A DNA stretch of 64,000 nt from Marinobacter sp. ANT_B65 (GCF_002407605.1 NZ_NXGV01000001.1:1509324-1573323), one strand, 5' to 3'; positions 56,031 to 64,000 are shown, counted from the first letter of the stretch. Program-made: numbers and translations. The notes: generated by a model not told the origin, from the sequence alone.

Positions 56031-57251
56031 ATGACCTCGCGCACCGGGCGCTTATTAATCCGTATACTTATCATCGATGCAGATGAGAAAGCTCGTACTG
56101 AGCTTGCGCATTATCTGGAAATTCGAGGATTTTACGTTTCTGGCTATCCCGATCAGGCCACCGCGCTTGCGTCTTTCAAAGATAGCATGCCCGACATCAT
56201 ATTTGCCGATCTTGCTCCTGCGGAAATCCGTAAGCTCGCGGGCGAGTTTGAAGAGAACGAAACATTTATCCCCATCGTTGCCTGTACGGCTACCGAGTCA
56301 AGTGTCGACGTGGTGGATGCGCTCCGTGCCGGAGCCGCGGATTTCCTGCTCAAACCCTCTTGTAAAGACAAAGGTGCACTGGGCGATGTTATCCGCCAAC
56401 TGCTTGAAAGAGTAAGGGTTCGCCGCCTGAACCAGCTTTACAGACAAGAGCTGGAAGAAGCAAACAGCGATCTGAGAGATGGTATAGCCGAGTTGCGTGC
56501 GGATCAGAGAGCAGGGCGCAAGGTGCAGCTACGGATGCTGCCCGAGAAGGAGCAGATTACCGGTGGCCTCTATGTGGATCACCTGATCAAGCCATCCTTA
56601 TATCTCAGTGGTGATTTTCTCGACTATTTCCCGCTCACCGAAGACAAAACGCTGGTTTATATTGCCGATGTATCCGGCCATGGTGCCAGCTCGGCGTTCG
56701 TGACTGTACTGCTTAAAAACCTCAGCAACCGTTTGCAGCGAAACCTGCGCCGGGGGTCCAGTGACGATATCCTTTTTCCCACACGGTTTCTTGAGCGCAT
56801 TAACTCGGAACTGCTGGATACCGGCCTGGGCAAGCACGTTACTATGTTTGTCGGGATCATTTCGTTAACTGAGCGTACATTGGAATATGCGGTAGGAGGG
56901 CACTTTCCGATGCCCATACTGTCATTTGAAGGTGGAAGGACAGCTTTTCTGGAGGGTAGTGGCCTTCCGGTAGGGCTGTTTGAGTCCCCCCAGTGGGAAA
57001 TGTATAAGGTTCCTCTGGACAGTCCTTTTCACCTGATTCTGTTTTCTGACGGCATTCTCGAAGTGATCCGCCAGAAAAGTCTTGATGAAAAGGAGCAGAG
57101 ACTACTTGAACTCGTATCTGGAGGTCGGCACACTGTCGCATCTCTAAGCGAGGCTCTCAATCTCGATGAGATCACAGAGTTACCGGACGACATCGGTATT
57201 GTGACAGTTACTGATACGGTTAAAGTGTCAGAGGATATGTCCTTGAAATAG
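56031..57251 (+). CDS. HsbR-like response regulator with PP2C-type phosphatase domain
   Basis: A 406-residue protein. The N-terminal receiver domain (about residues 10-125) keeps acidic residues (I-I-D-A-D-E), a candidate phospho-aspartate in I-I-F-A-D-L-A and the lysine in L-L-K-P-S. A coiled coil links it to a C-terminal SpoIIE/PP2C domain with S-G-D-F-L-D, D-V-S-G-H-G and F-S-D-G-I-L-E. This architecture and the following STAS gene match Pseudomonas HsbR/HsbA, a partner-switching pair controlling the motile-to-biofilm choice. The partner kinase function and targets are inferred. Confidence 0.83.
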   Translation: MTSRTGRLLIRILIIDADEKARTELAHYLEIRGFYVSGYPDQATALASFKDSMPDIIFADLAPAEIRKLAGEFEENETFIPIVACTATESSVDVVDALRAGAADFLLKPSCKDKGALGDVIRQLLERVRVRRLNQLYRQELEEANSDLRDGIAELRADQRAGRKVQLRMLPEKEQITGGLYVDHLIKPSLYLSGDFLDYFPLTEDKTLVYIADVSGHGASSAFVTVLLKNLSNRLQRNLRRGSSDDILFPTRFLERINSELLDTGLGKHVTMFVGIISLTERTLEYAVGGHFPMPILSFEGGRTAFLEGSGLPVGLFESPQWEMYKVPLDSPFHLILFSDGILEVIRQKSLDEKEQRLLELVSGGRHTVASLSEALNLDEITELPDDIGIVTVTDTVKVSEDMSLK

Positions 57252-57265
57252 TGGCAGTATGAGAC

Positions 57266-57757
57266 ATGGCTGGTTATAAAATCCTGCAGGCTGAAAAACA
57301 GGGCATTTACGTCCTGAAGTTTATTGGAGAGATCCGGCTGAACCTTTGTTGCACGCTGGACAATCTGGTTGACTCCATCACCCTGGATCCGCATTTCAAA
57401 ACCGTGGTGATTGACCTCACGGAAACAGAAATTATTGACAGTACCACCCTCGGCCTGCTTGCCAAGATAGCCATGGCAGCCCAGAAGCAAAGCCACTTCT
57501 TACCTACGTTGATTTCCACCAATCCGGACATTAGCCGTATTATCACTTCCATGGGTTTCGACAAAATTTTCATTATTGTCCGGGAACCTGCCTCGCGTAT
57601 TGAAGAGCTAGAAGAAATACCTGTGCTCAGGGCCAGCGAACAGGAAGTTCGTAACAAGGTACTTGATGCCCATAAAGTTCTTATGGGGCTGAACAAACAA
57701 AACCGGGAAGAGTTCAAAAACCTGGTGCGCGCACTGGAATGCGAAGAGCCTGGCTGA
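57266..57757 (+). CDS. HsbA-like STAS anti-sigma-factor antagonist
   Basis: A 163-residue protein with an N-terminal STAS domain (V-V-I-D-L-T-E-T-E-I-I-D-S-T-T-L-G); the serine in D-S-T-T is the expected phosphorylation site removed by the upstream phosphatase. The C-terminal 60 residues are helical and charged and are also found in HsbA. In Pseudomonas HsbA binds FlgM or the diguanylate cyclase HsbD depending on phosphorylation; neither is in this window. It starts 14 bases after its partner. Confidence 0.83.
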   Translation: MAGYKILQAEKQGIYVLKFIGEIRLNLCCTLDNLVDSITLDPHFKTVVIDLTETEIIDSTTLGLLAKIAMAAQKQSHFLPTLISTNPDISRIITSMGFDKIFIIVREPASRIEELEEIPVLRASEQEVRNKVLDAHKVLMGLNKQNREEFKNLVRALECEEPG

Positions 57758-57820
57758 GGGGCCATGTTCAGCATTCCGGGCTGTACGATTCAGACCTGAT
57801 TCAAAAAAGACGGAATAACT

Positions 57821-58888
57821 ATGCCTGAAAAAAATGAGCTGCTCACGAACGGGGCTAAAGAACCGGTACACGATGTAGCGGTTCTCGGGGGAGGCAGCTT
57901 CGGTTCGGCTATGGCAAAAGTGCTCGGGGAGAATGGTCACCGGGTTCACTTCTGGATGCGTGATGAGGCACAAGTTGAAGAAATTCGCACCACTGGCATC
58001 AACAGCCGCTATATGCCCGGCGTTGAGATCGCAGGTGATATCCAGCCCACTACTGATCTTGCCGGCGCCGTAAACAAGGCAGAAATTGTATTTGTTGCCA
58101 TCCCAAGCAAAGCCTTCCGCGCAGTTATCCGCGAAAACAGCGACAAATTTCATGACGGGCAGATTGTTGTCAGCCTGACCAAGGGTATTGAAGCCCACGG
58201 CTTCAAACTCATGAGCGAAATCCTTCAGGAAGAGATTCCGCGCTGCCGGATTGGTGTTTTGAGCGGTCCGAACCTGGCAAGCGAAATCGTAAATCGCGAC
58301 CTTACGGCTACCGTTATTGCGGCCAAAGATCCGGATGTACGCCGGACGGTCCAGGACCTGCTTGGTTGTGAGTACTTCCGGGTCTATGCGAATGTGGATA
58401 TTTACGGTGTAGAACTCGCCGGGGCGCTCAAGAATATCTATGCCATTGTGGCCGGCCTCGCGTCTGCCCTGAGCATGGGGGAGAACGCCAATGCCATGCT
58501 TATTACACGTGGGCTGGCGGAAATGAGCCGCTTTGCAGTCAGCCTCGGAGCCAACCCCATGACATTCATGGGACTTGCTGGCGTAGGCGATCTGATTGTT
58601 ACCTGTACTTCCTCCAAAAGCCGTAACTTCCGGGTTGGTTATGCCGTTGGCCAGGGCCAGAATCTTGATGATGCTGTTGCTGAGTTGGGCCAGGTAGCCG
58701 AGGGAATTTACACCCTTGAACTCGTAAAGGAAAAAGCGGAAGCAATTGGAATCTACATGCCCCTTGTTCGCGGCCTTTATGAAATCCTTTATGGAGACGC
58801 CTCGATCAGTGCGGTAATCAACAGCCTGATGATGTCTGTGCAGAACTCGGACGTAGAGTTCATCCTGCCCCGGACAATCGTAGAATAA
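57821..58888 (+). CDS. gpsA: glycerol-3-phosphate dehydrogenase [NAD(P)+]
   Basis: Makes sn-glycerol 3-phosphate for phospholipid synthesis from dihydroxyacetone phosphate. The 355-residue protein has the N-terminal loop V-A-V-L-G-G-G-S-F-G-S-A, L-S-G-P-N-L-A-S-E, and the catalytic-lysine region V-E-L-A-G-A-L-K-N-I-Y-A. The first 17 residues precede the Rossmann fold and are variable. The second glycine in the loop (G-G-G rather than the more common G-A-G) is a minor variation. Confidence 0.95.
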   Translation: MPEKNELLTNGAKEPVHDVAVLGGGSFGSAMAKVLGENGHRVHFWMRDEAQVEEIRTTGINSRYMPGVEIAGDIQPTTDLAGAVNKAEIVFVAIPSKAFRAVIRENSDKFHDGQIVVSLTKGIEAHGFKLMSEILQEEIPRCRIGVLSGPNLASEIVNRDLTATVIAAKDPDVRRTVQDLLGCEYFRVYANVDIYGVELAGALKNIYAIVAGLASALSMGENANAMLITRGLAEMSRFAVSLGANPMTFMGLAGVGDLIVTCTSSKSRNFRVGYAVGQGQNLDDAVAELGQVAEGIYTLELVKEKAEAIGIYMPLVRGLYEILYGDASISAVINSLMMSVQNSDVEFILPRTIVE

Positions 58889-58913
58889 CTGGAACCACCA
58901 CCGGAGGTTAGCT

Positions 58914-59363
58914 GTGCAACTGCTTATCATGCGTCATGGTGAAGCTGGCTGGCATTCGCTGGACCGGGAAAGGGCGCTCACTGAAAATGGCCGGCACCAG
59001 GCTGCGGAATGCGCATCACAGATTGCAGCATCGCCATGGCGACCGATGCAAATCTGGAGCAGCCCCTTCCTTCGGGCCAGGCAGACAGCGGCTATTGTTG
59101 CAGAGATTCTGAATTGCCCCGTGGACGAAAAGGTGTTTATTACTCCGGATGACGACCCCGGAGCATGCCTGGACGCTATTCTTGAAAACGCCCATTCTCC
59201 GCTTATGCTCGTTTCCCACATGCCCCTGGTAGGCAGTCTCTCCACATTGTTGATTGACGGGCACAGGCGGGGTATCCCCTTTATGACCGGGCAGGCTGTA
59301 GTGCTCGACATGCCAGTGGTCGGTCCCGGCTGTGCAGACTTGAAAGCCCAGTTTTTGCCCTGA
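58914..59363 (+). CDS. sixA: phosphohistidine phosphatase SixA
   Basis: Histidine phosphatase superfamily protein of 149 residues, starting with a GTG preceded by GGAGG at 7 bases. The R-H-G catalytic motif (M-R-H-G-E-A-G) is at residues 6-12, and the second histidine is in V-S-H-M-P-L. In E. coli SixA dephosphorylates histidine phosphorelay or PTS proteins. It lies 25 bases after gpsA, a common pairing. Confidence 0.88.
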   Translation: MQLLIMRHGEAGWHSLDRERALTENGRHQAAECASQIAASPWRPMQIWSSPFLRARQTAAIVAEILNCPVDEKVFITPDDDPGACLDAILENAHSPLMLVSHMPLVGSLSTLLIDGHRRGIPFMTGQAVVLDMPVVGPGCADLKAQFLP

Positions 59364-59407
59364 CTGTTTTGCAGGCAGGGTCATTTCTATTTTACCGAGT
59401 GCAGACT

Positions 59408-60304
59408 ATGTACAGTTTTCCTATTGATTATGTAGAGCCAGTGTTCCGGCCTCCGAGTGAAGCCAAATCATTGATTCTTCCCGTCACCAATGGCTGCTCC
59501 TGGAATAAGTGTACATTCTGTGAAATGTACACCCAGCCCCAGAAAAAGTTCAGGGCCCGCAAGCCTGAAGATGTGAAACAGGATATCGACAATGCAGCCA
59601 GAAGTCTGGGCGGCGTGAAACGGGTATTTCTGGCCGACGGGGATGCCATGGTGGTACCAACGCGCCGGCTTCTGGAAATTCTGGCAGAACTGAAAACTGC
59701 GTTCCCGGAACTTCAGCGGGTTTCCAGCTACTGTCTTCCAAGGAATCTTGCGAAAAAATCTGTAGCGGAGCTCTCTCAATTAAGAGAGGCAGGCCTGAAA
59801 ATCCTTTATGTGGGAATGGAGTCCGGCGACGATGAGGTACTGAAGCGGATTAATAAAGGGGAAACCTGGGAATCAACCCGGTCAGCCCTGGTGAAAATCC
59901 GCGAGGCAGGCCTGACCAGTTCAGTGATGGTGCTTAACGGCCTCGGTGGTGAAACCCTGTCACGGCAGCATGCCATAAATACCGCAACTCTGTGCAACGA
60001 AACCCAACCGGATTACCTGTCTACACTGGTGGTGAGTTTTCCTCAGGGGGAAGAGCGTTTCCGCGAGGGTTTCGGTGAGGATTTCGTGCCCCTGTCCCAG
60101 CAGGGATTGTTTGAAGAAATCCGGATGTTTCTGGAGCACCTTGAGCTGGACCGGACGGTGTTCCGGAGCGATCATGCCTCGAATTACCTCGTCCTTAAGG
60201 GGAACCTGGGTCGCGACAAGCAAAAGCTGCTGGATCAGGTTAACCTTGCCATAACAAATCCCGGTGCGGTCCCATTGCGGCCTGAATGGCAGCGTGGTTT
60301 GTAA
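59408..60304 (+). CDS. radical SAM protein of unknown function
   Basis: A 298-residue radical SAM protein. The cluster motif is N-G-C-S-W-N-K-C-T-F-C, that is C-x4-C-x2-C rather than the classical C-x3-C-x2-C. It is followed by the fold elements V-F-L-A-D-G-D-A-M, S-S-Y-C-L-P-R-N and Y-V-G-M-E-S-G, similar to HemN/Elp3-type subfamilies. No second cluster or B12 domain is seen. The ATG giving M-Y-S-F-P-I-D-Y is preferred over an ATG 13 codons upstream. Reaction unknown. Confidence 0.82.
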   Translation: MYSFPIDYVEPVFRPPSEAKSLILPVTNGCSWNKCTFCEMYTQPQKKFRARKPEDVKQDIDNAARSLGGVKRVFLADGDAMVVPTRRLLEILAELKTAFPELQRVSSYCLPRNLAKKSVAELSQLREAGLKILYVGMESGDDEVLKRINKGETWESTRSALVKIREAGLTSSVMVLNGLGGETLSRQHAINTATLCNETQPDYLSTLVVSFPQGEERFREGFGEDFVPLSQQGLFEEIRMFLEHLELDRTVFRSDHASNYLVLKGNLGRDKQKLLDQVNLAITNPGAVPLRPEWQRGL

Positions 60305-60328
60305 CTCGTCGCTATGCGGAGCAGATGT

Positions 60329-60895
60329 ATGAGCGGGAATCCTGAAAATATTGTTGAGCAGGTACAGAACACCGGGGGCAATCTCAGCCAGCCACCGCTG
60401 GAGAAGTGGCATCCGGAACTGTCAGGAGACATGGATCTTCGCATAACCCGGAATGGGGACTGGGTTCATGAAGGTAAGCCTCTGGGCCGGAAAGCCATCG
60501 TCCGGCTGTTCTCTACTATTCTTCGCCGTGAGGAAGATGGTGAGTACTACCTCGTAACTCCGGTAGAGAAGTGGCGGATTCAGGTGGAAGACACGCCATT
60601 GCTTGCTCACTCTGTTGAAATAGAAGGAGAGGGCGAAGGCCAGATCATCAGGTTAACTACCAACGTAGGTGAAACCCTTGAGGTGAGCGATGAGCACCCT
60701 CTCGAGGTCGGCACCTACGCAGATTCCGGGCAACCCAGGCCCGTTATCCGCGTTCGACACGGTGTTGACGCCCTGCTTACAACGTCCGCTTACTATGATC
60801 TTGCGGAACATGTTGTTGAGCAAACCGTTGATGAAAAAGCCGTGTTCGGCGTGTTCAGCCACGGAAATTTCTACAAAATCGGTCAGGGCGGTTGA
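60329..60895 (+). CDS. DUF1285 family protein
   Basis: A 188-residue protein with the DUF1285 signature: C-D-x-R-I-x-x-type start M-D-L-R-I-T-R-N-G-D-W-V-H-E-G, then Y-L-V-T-P-V-E-K-W-R-I-Q-V-E-D-T-P. The family consists of small beta-rich proteins of unknown function in gammaproteobacteria. The ATG with GGAG 8 bases upstream is used. Confidence 0.82.
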   Translation: MSGNPENIVEQVQNTGGNLSQPPLEKWHPELSGDMDLRITRNGDWVHEGKPLGRKAIVRLFSTILRREEDGEYYLVTPVEKWRIQVEDTPLLAHSVEIEGEGEGQIIRLTTNVGETLEVSDEHPLEVGTYADSGQPRPVIRVRHGVDALLTTSAYYDLAEHVVEQTVDEKAVFGVFSHGNFYKIGQGG

Positions 60896-61095
60896 AAAGC
60901 TTAGGGAAGCCCCCACAAAAGACGGTAGAAAACGCACTGTGTCAGTTGTTAAACTGTGTTTTCGTGCTTGTTACGAGCCTGGCTCTCTAACGAGGCCCGG
61001 TGGTCGTTAGTCCCTCTGTGCAGTTTGGCTGTTCATGATTACTTTCGATTACCCCTAATCAAACATACAGTCATTGCGACACTCAAGGAGATCAC

Positions 61096-61557
61096 ATGGC
61101 CCAACCTCGCGTAGTCACCATCCATTACACGCTCACCAACAACCAGGGAGAAGAACTCGATTCCTCCCGTGTAGAAGGTCGTGAGCCTCTGTCTTATCTG
61201 GAAGGTGCACAGAACATCATCGGTGGACTTGAAAGTGCACTGAATGAGAAAAAACCAGGTGACCAGTTGAAGGTTTCTGTCGAGCCAGCTGACGGCTACG
61301 GCGAAATCAATGAAGAACTGGTACAGCCCGTTCCGCGTACCGCTTTTGAAGGTGTAGACACCATCGAGCCGGGCATGCAGTTCCAGGCACAGACTCCGGG
61401 CGGCCCTCAGGTTGTTCGTGTTGTGGACGTTAACGAAGAAACCGTTACCATTGACGCGAACCACCCGCTGGCTGGTGAAACTCTGCATTTTGATGTAGAA
61501 GTTATCGAAGCCCGTGATGCGACTGATGAAGAGCAAGAGCACGGTCACGCTCACTAA
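61096..61557 (+). CDS. slyD: SlyD-like FKBP-type peptidyl-prolyl isomerase
   Basis: A 153-residue isomerase and chaperone: a split FKBP domain (H-Y-T-L-T-N-N-Q-G-E-E-L-D-S-S, Y-L-E-G) with the insert-in-flap chaperone domain (about residues 70-120, G-Y-G-E-I-N-E-E-L-V-Q-P-V-P) and N-H-P-L-A-G-E-T-L-H-F. The C-terminal tail (E-H-G-H-A-H) is a short form of the metal-binding tail of SlyD, without its cysteines. AAGGAG lies 7 bases before the ATG, and a terminator follows. Confidence 0.92.
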   Translation: MAQPRVVTIHYTLTNNQGEELDSSRVEGREPLSYLEGAQNIIGGLESALNEKKPGDQLKVSVEPADGYGEINEELVQPVPRTAFEGVDTIEPGMQFQAQTPGGPQVVRVVDVNEETVTIDANHPLAGETLHFDVEVIEARDATDEEQEHGHAH

Positions 61558-61580
61558 GCTTTTCTGAAGTCATATCGAAA

Positions 61581-61606
61581 ACGGCTCCCCAGGGAGCCGT
61601 TTTTTT
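61581..61606 (+). terminator. rho-independent terminator of slyD
   Basis: ACGGCTCCC and GGGAGCCGT form a stem with a very short loop, followed by a run of T residues. Confidence 0.85.
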
Positions 61607-61629
61607 ATGCCTGATAAGACGATGAACAA

Positions 61630-61656
61630 AAAAACGGCCCACAAGGGGCCGTTTTT
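61630..61656 (-). terminator. rho-independent terminator of the ETF-QO gene
   Basis: AAAAACGGCCC pairs with GGGCCGTTTTT around a 5-base loop. The minus-strand reading ends in a T-tract, just beyond the ETF-QO stop. Confidence 0.82.
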
Positions 61657-61671
61657 GATCCTGATCCGGAA

Positions 61672-63324
61672 TTACATGTTGGGGTAGTTTGGTCCACCAC
61701 CACCTTCCGGTGTTACCCAGGTAATATTCTGGGAAGGATCCTTGATATCACAGGTCTTACAGTGCACACAGTTTTGCGAGTTGATCTGGAACTGTTTGCC
61801 GCTTCCGTCATCCTTCTCAATCACTTCATAAACTCCGGCCGGGCAGTAACGCTGAGCAGGCTCATCGTATTTCGGCAGGTTTACCTTGATCGGAATATCC
61901 GGATCGGTCAGCTTCAGATGGACAGGCTGATCTTCTGCGTGATTGGTGTTGGAAACAAACACCGACGTCAGGCGGTCAAAGGTCAGCTTGTTGTCCGGCT
62001 TGGCGTAGTTGATCTTCTTACACTCAGACGCAGGCTTCATGGTTGCGTAGTCAGGCGTTGTGTCACGGAAGGTGAATGGCAGGCTTCCGCGCAGAATGTT
62101 CTGCTCGAAGAAAGCTATTGCACCGCCCACATAGTTGCCAAACTTGTGCATTGCCGGCCCGAAATTACGCTCGTCATAAAGTTCTTTGTAGAGCCAGCTT
62201 TCTTTGAACCGGTCACCAAAGCTGGTGATTTCCTCACCAGACTGACCATTTTTCAGGGCTTCAAAGACTGCTTCTGCACCCAGCAGGCCAGACTTCATGG
62301 CCGTATGTGAGCCTTTGATCTTGGAGCCATTCAGGGTGCCCGCATCACAACCCAGTAACAGGCCGCCCGGGAAACTCATCTTGGGCAGAGCGTTGAAACC
62401 ACCTTTGGTGATGGCACGAGCGCCATATGACACACGTTTTCCGCCTTCAAGATATTTCCTGACTTCCGGGTGCAGTTTCAGGCGCTGAAACTCTTCGAAA
62501 GGGCTCATGTGCGGATTGCTGTAGGACAGATCAGAAATCAGACCCACATAAACCTGGCCGTTCTCGAGGTGATACAGGAAAGAACCACCGGTTGAGCCAC
62601 TTTCCTTAAGAGGCCAGCCAGTTGTGTGAACAACCAGACCAGGCTCATGTTTCGCCGGATCAATGTCCCACAGTTCCTTGATACCAATACCATAATGCTG
62701 AGGGTCTTTGCCTTCATCAAGGTTGAAATCCTTGATCAGGCGCTTACCCAGATGGCCGCGGCAGCCTTCCGTAAACAGAGTGTACTTGGCGCGTAGCTCC
62801 ATACCCGGCATATAGCTGTCTTTGTGAGAACCATCTCGGGCAACACCCATATCGCCGGTGAGAATGCCCTTTACCTGACCGTCTTCAACAATAGTCTCGG
62901 CAGCAGCAAAGCCCGGGTATACTTCAACGCCCAGCGCTTCAGCCTGCTCGGCCATCCAGCGGCAAAGATTCCCAAGACTGATAATGTAGTTGCCGTGGTT
63001 GTGCATGTTTTTGGGCACAAACGCGTTCGGGATCCTGGTAGCTTTGTTCTCGTCTTTCAGAAGGAAAATGTCGTCACGGGTGACGGGAGTATTCAGTGGA
63101 GCGCCTTTCTCTTTCCAGTCGGGAAAGAGTTCATTGAGCGCAGTCGGTTCGAACACAGTACCGGCCAGAATGTGAGCGCCGATTTCTGAGCCTTTTTCTA
63201 CCACGCATACAGTCAGTTCTTCGCCAGCTTCCTGTGCCAACTGCATAACACGGCACGCCGCAGACAGGCCAGCAGGGCCGCCGCCGACGATAAGAACATC
63301 AAATTCCATCGATTCGCGTTCCAC
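61672..63324 (-). CDS. electron transfer flavoprotein-ubiquinone oxidoreductase
   Basis: Membrane-associated enzyme that passes electrons from ETF, reduced by acyl-CoA dehydrogenases, to ubiquinone. The 550-residue protein has the FAD loop V-L-I-V-G-G-G-P-A-G-L-S-A-A, the ubiquinone-site region and a C-terminal ferredoxin-like domain with cluster cysteines in N-C-V-H-C-K-T-C-D-I-K-D-P plus an upstream cysteine. The GTG start (V-E-R-E-S-M) has GAGGAG 7 bases upstream; the longer frame reads through the probable promoter. It is divergent from etfB. Confidence 0.94.
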   Translation of the reverse strand: MERESMEFDVLIVGGGPAGLSAACRVMQLAQEAGEELTVCVVEKGSEIGAHILAGTVFEPTALNELFPDWKEKGAPLNTPVTRDDIFLLKDENKATRIPNAFVPKNMHNHGNYIISLGNLCRWMAEQAEALGVEVYPGFAAAETIVEDGQVKGILTGDMGVARDGSHKDSYMPGMELRAKYTLFTEGCRGHLGKRLIKDFNLDEGKDPQHYGIGIKELWDIDPAKHEPGLVVHTTGWPLKESGSTGGSFLYHLENGQVYVGLISDLSYSNPHMSPFEEFQRLKLHPEVRKYLEGGKRVSYGARAITKGGFNALPKMSFPGGLLLGCDAGTLNGSKIKGSHTAMKSGLLGAEAVFEALKNGQSGEEITSFGDRFKESWLYKELYDERNFGPAMHKFGNYVGGAIAFFEQNILRGSLPFTFRDTTPDYATMKPASECKKINYAKPDNKLTFDRLTSVFVSNTNHAEDQPVHLKLTDPDIPIKVNLPKYDEPAQRYCPAGVYEVIEKDDGSGKQFQINSQNCVHCKTCDIKDPSQNITWVTPEGGGGPNYPNM

Positions 63325-63355
63325 GTTGGTCTCCTCAACATTATTTTTAATGGAT

Positions 63356-63361
63356 ATTATA
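63356..63361 (-). promoter_or_regulatory. -10 element of the ETF-QO promoter
   Basis: A consensus TATAAT on the minus strand lies 31 bases before the GTG, which would give a leader of about 25 bases containing the Shine-Dalgarno. The -35 region (CAGAAT) is poor. Confidence 0.45.
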
Positions 63362-63481
63362 TTGCCCGCAGGCTTTGAATTCTGGAGCGCCATCATACCT
63401 TTAAATGTATCCGCAGACGACTACCCGCTGCCAAAAACTCCGGCTATATGGCCTCAAAGAATAACGTATTTGAGTGTGCAA

Positions 63482-63497
63482 TCAAACGTTTGTTTGA
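63482..63497. promoter_or_regulatory. PsrA-like fatty-acid-responsive operator
   Basis: The 16-base sequence T-CAAAC-GTTT-GTTTG-A has symmetric CAAAC and GTTTG half-sites with a 4-base spacer. It matches the published Pseudomonas PsrA consensus (G/C)AAAC-N2-4-GTTT(G/C). PsrA is a TetR regulator released by long-chain fatty acids. The PsrA gene is not in this window. Confidence 0.5.
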
Positions 63498-63854
63498 AAT
63501 TTGACCGCAGCTTTGGCATTGTAGTTTTGCACTATAAATCAGTGCGCTGAGTCCGGTTCTCCGCAGGTTTATGCCTTTTTCAGAAGGCTGCATATTGGTT
63601 GACTGGCTCAGGAAACACCCATGGTGCGTCTAACTGAGCTATTGACCCACTTAATCTTTGCCTTCAGTATTAGTCCGCCGTGACGAATGGCCCCAGTGCG
63701 AGGCCGCTTTTTATAACGTTCGGCCTGAATACACACAATGCTGGTATCTCGCCGAGACGAAGCAATCGAGAATACTCTGTAACCCGCCCGAACAGGCCTT
63801 TATTAGAGTGTTTTTGATAGAGTCATTAACCCATCGTAGAAGAACGAGGAATCT

Positions 63855-64000
63855 ATGAAGGTTCTGGTCGCTGTAAAACGAGTAATCGACTACAACGTAA
63901 AGGTCCGCGTCAAGCCGGATAATACTGGTGTTGATCTCGCCAACGTAAAAATGGCAATGAACCCATTCTGCGAAATCGCTGTTGAAGAAGCGGTTCGCCT
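63855..64000 (+). CDS. etfB: electron transfer flavoprotein beta subunit (N-terminal part)
   Basis: The frame runs off the window end after 48 codons. [17 protein letters not shown] and the later [15 protein letters not shown] are the standard EtfB N-terminus. The product, with EtfA, collects electrons from acyl-CoA dehydrogenases and passes them to the ETF-QO encoded divergently. GAGGA lies 6 bases before the ATG. Confidence 0.93.
   Translation, partial: MKVLVAVKRVIDYNVKVRVKPDNTGVDLANVKMAMNPFCEIAVEEAVR

Larger units (their letters stand above)
63325..63854. other. 530-base divergent intergenic region between ETF-QO and etfB
   Basis: No credible protein gene is seen; a 66-codon plus-strand frame overlapping the etfB start is judged spurious. 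The region holds a -10 for the minus-strand ETF-QO gene, one PsrA-like palindrome and a long leader for etfB. I cannot place the etfB promoter with confidence; TATAAA at 63533-63538 is one possibility. Confidence 0.6.

Noticed and set aside
57608..58930. 440-codon minus-strand open frame across gpsA
   Set aside because: It lies entirely opposite hsbA and gpsA, which have clear motifs, and its translation shows no recognisable domain. It is a codon-bias shadow.
61581..61656. Two adjacent GC-rich hairpins as a repeat element
   Set aside because: They differ in sequence and each fits as a terminator for one of the convergent genes slyD and ETF-QO.
63658..63858. 66-codon plus-strand frame in the etfB leader
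   Set aside because: It overlaps the etfB start in another frame and has no ribosome site or recognisable pattern.

Overview
The window reads as a chromosomal segment of a gammaproteobacterium. Gene order closely follows Pseudomonas-type chromosomes: folC-dedD-cvpA-purF-metZ; ftsK-lolA-rarA-serS-cobA; fabI-yejFEBA-mltD-gloB-methyltransferase-rnhA-dnaQ-fimL; and tusEBCD-yccA-tRNA-Ser. Moderate GC, PHA phasin genes and fatty-acid genes suggest a Marinobacter-like marine oligotroph or hydrocarbon degrader. That genus-level guess is inference from synteny, not a database match. I see no prophage, insertion sequence, CRISPR array, rRNA or conjugation gene.

Layout. 0-11.4 kb (+): housekeeping genes for folate, cell envelope, purine and methionine synthesis, chromosome segregation, lipoprotein sorting, replication-associated recombination, seryl-tRNA and siroheme. 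11.5-15.5 kb: a small AT-rich membrane-protein gene, a DAHP synthase, and a DUF1631-type protein followed by a PilZ protein. 15.5-24.7 kb (-): fabI, the four-gene Yej peptide importer, mltD and gloB. 24.8-28.8 kb (+): a YafS-like methyltransferase, rnhA, dnaQ and fimL. 28.8-34.4 kb: SCP2 protein, sohB, acuI, the assimilatory sulfite-reductase pair (cysI plus DUF934), a 34-residue membrane protein and a DUF2970 protein. 34.4-41.5 kb: metH, nfuA, the tus sulfur relay, a Bax-inhibitor-like protein and tRNA-Ser(UGA).

41.7-47 kb carries an unrecognised 72-residue protein, hemH, a Blh-like phosphatase/sulfurtransferase with two YeeE/YedE-type membrane proteins, an intergenic region with a possible minus-strand small RNA, a phasin, a PhaD-like TetR regulator and xthA. 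47-53.4 kb is the most distinctive part: a minus-strand operon running desaturase, NTF2-like, SDR, FAD amine-oxidase-like, DUF1365, Cfa, DUF2878, exported protein. Almost every junction is a stop/start overlap, mostly ATGA. It probably modifies membrane fatty acids. Its last two genes look internally deleted: one keeps frame, the other does not. 53.4-64 kb holds a renalase-like flavoprotein, an HD hydrolase, an HsbR/HsbA-like signalling pair, gpsA, sixA, a radical SAM protein, DUF1285, a SlyD-like isomerase, ETF-ubiquinone oxidoreductase and the start of etfB.

Two themes recur. Sulfur handling appears in siroheme synthesis, sulfite reduction, MetZ/MetH, the Tus relay, NfuA and the YeeE/YedE pair. 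Fatty-acid and lipid metabolism appears in FabI, GpsA, AcuI, SCP2, the desaturase-Cfa operon, the phasin/PhaD pair and the ETF system, where a 16-bp inverted repeat matches the PsrA consensus. Start codons were chosen from Shine-Dalgarno spacing and family N-termini, so several differ from the longest open frame.
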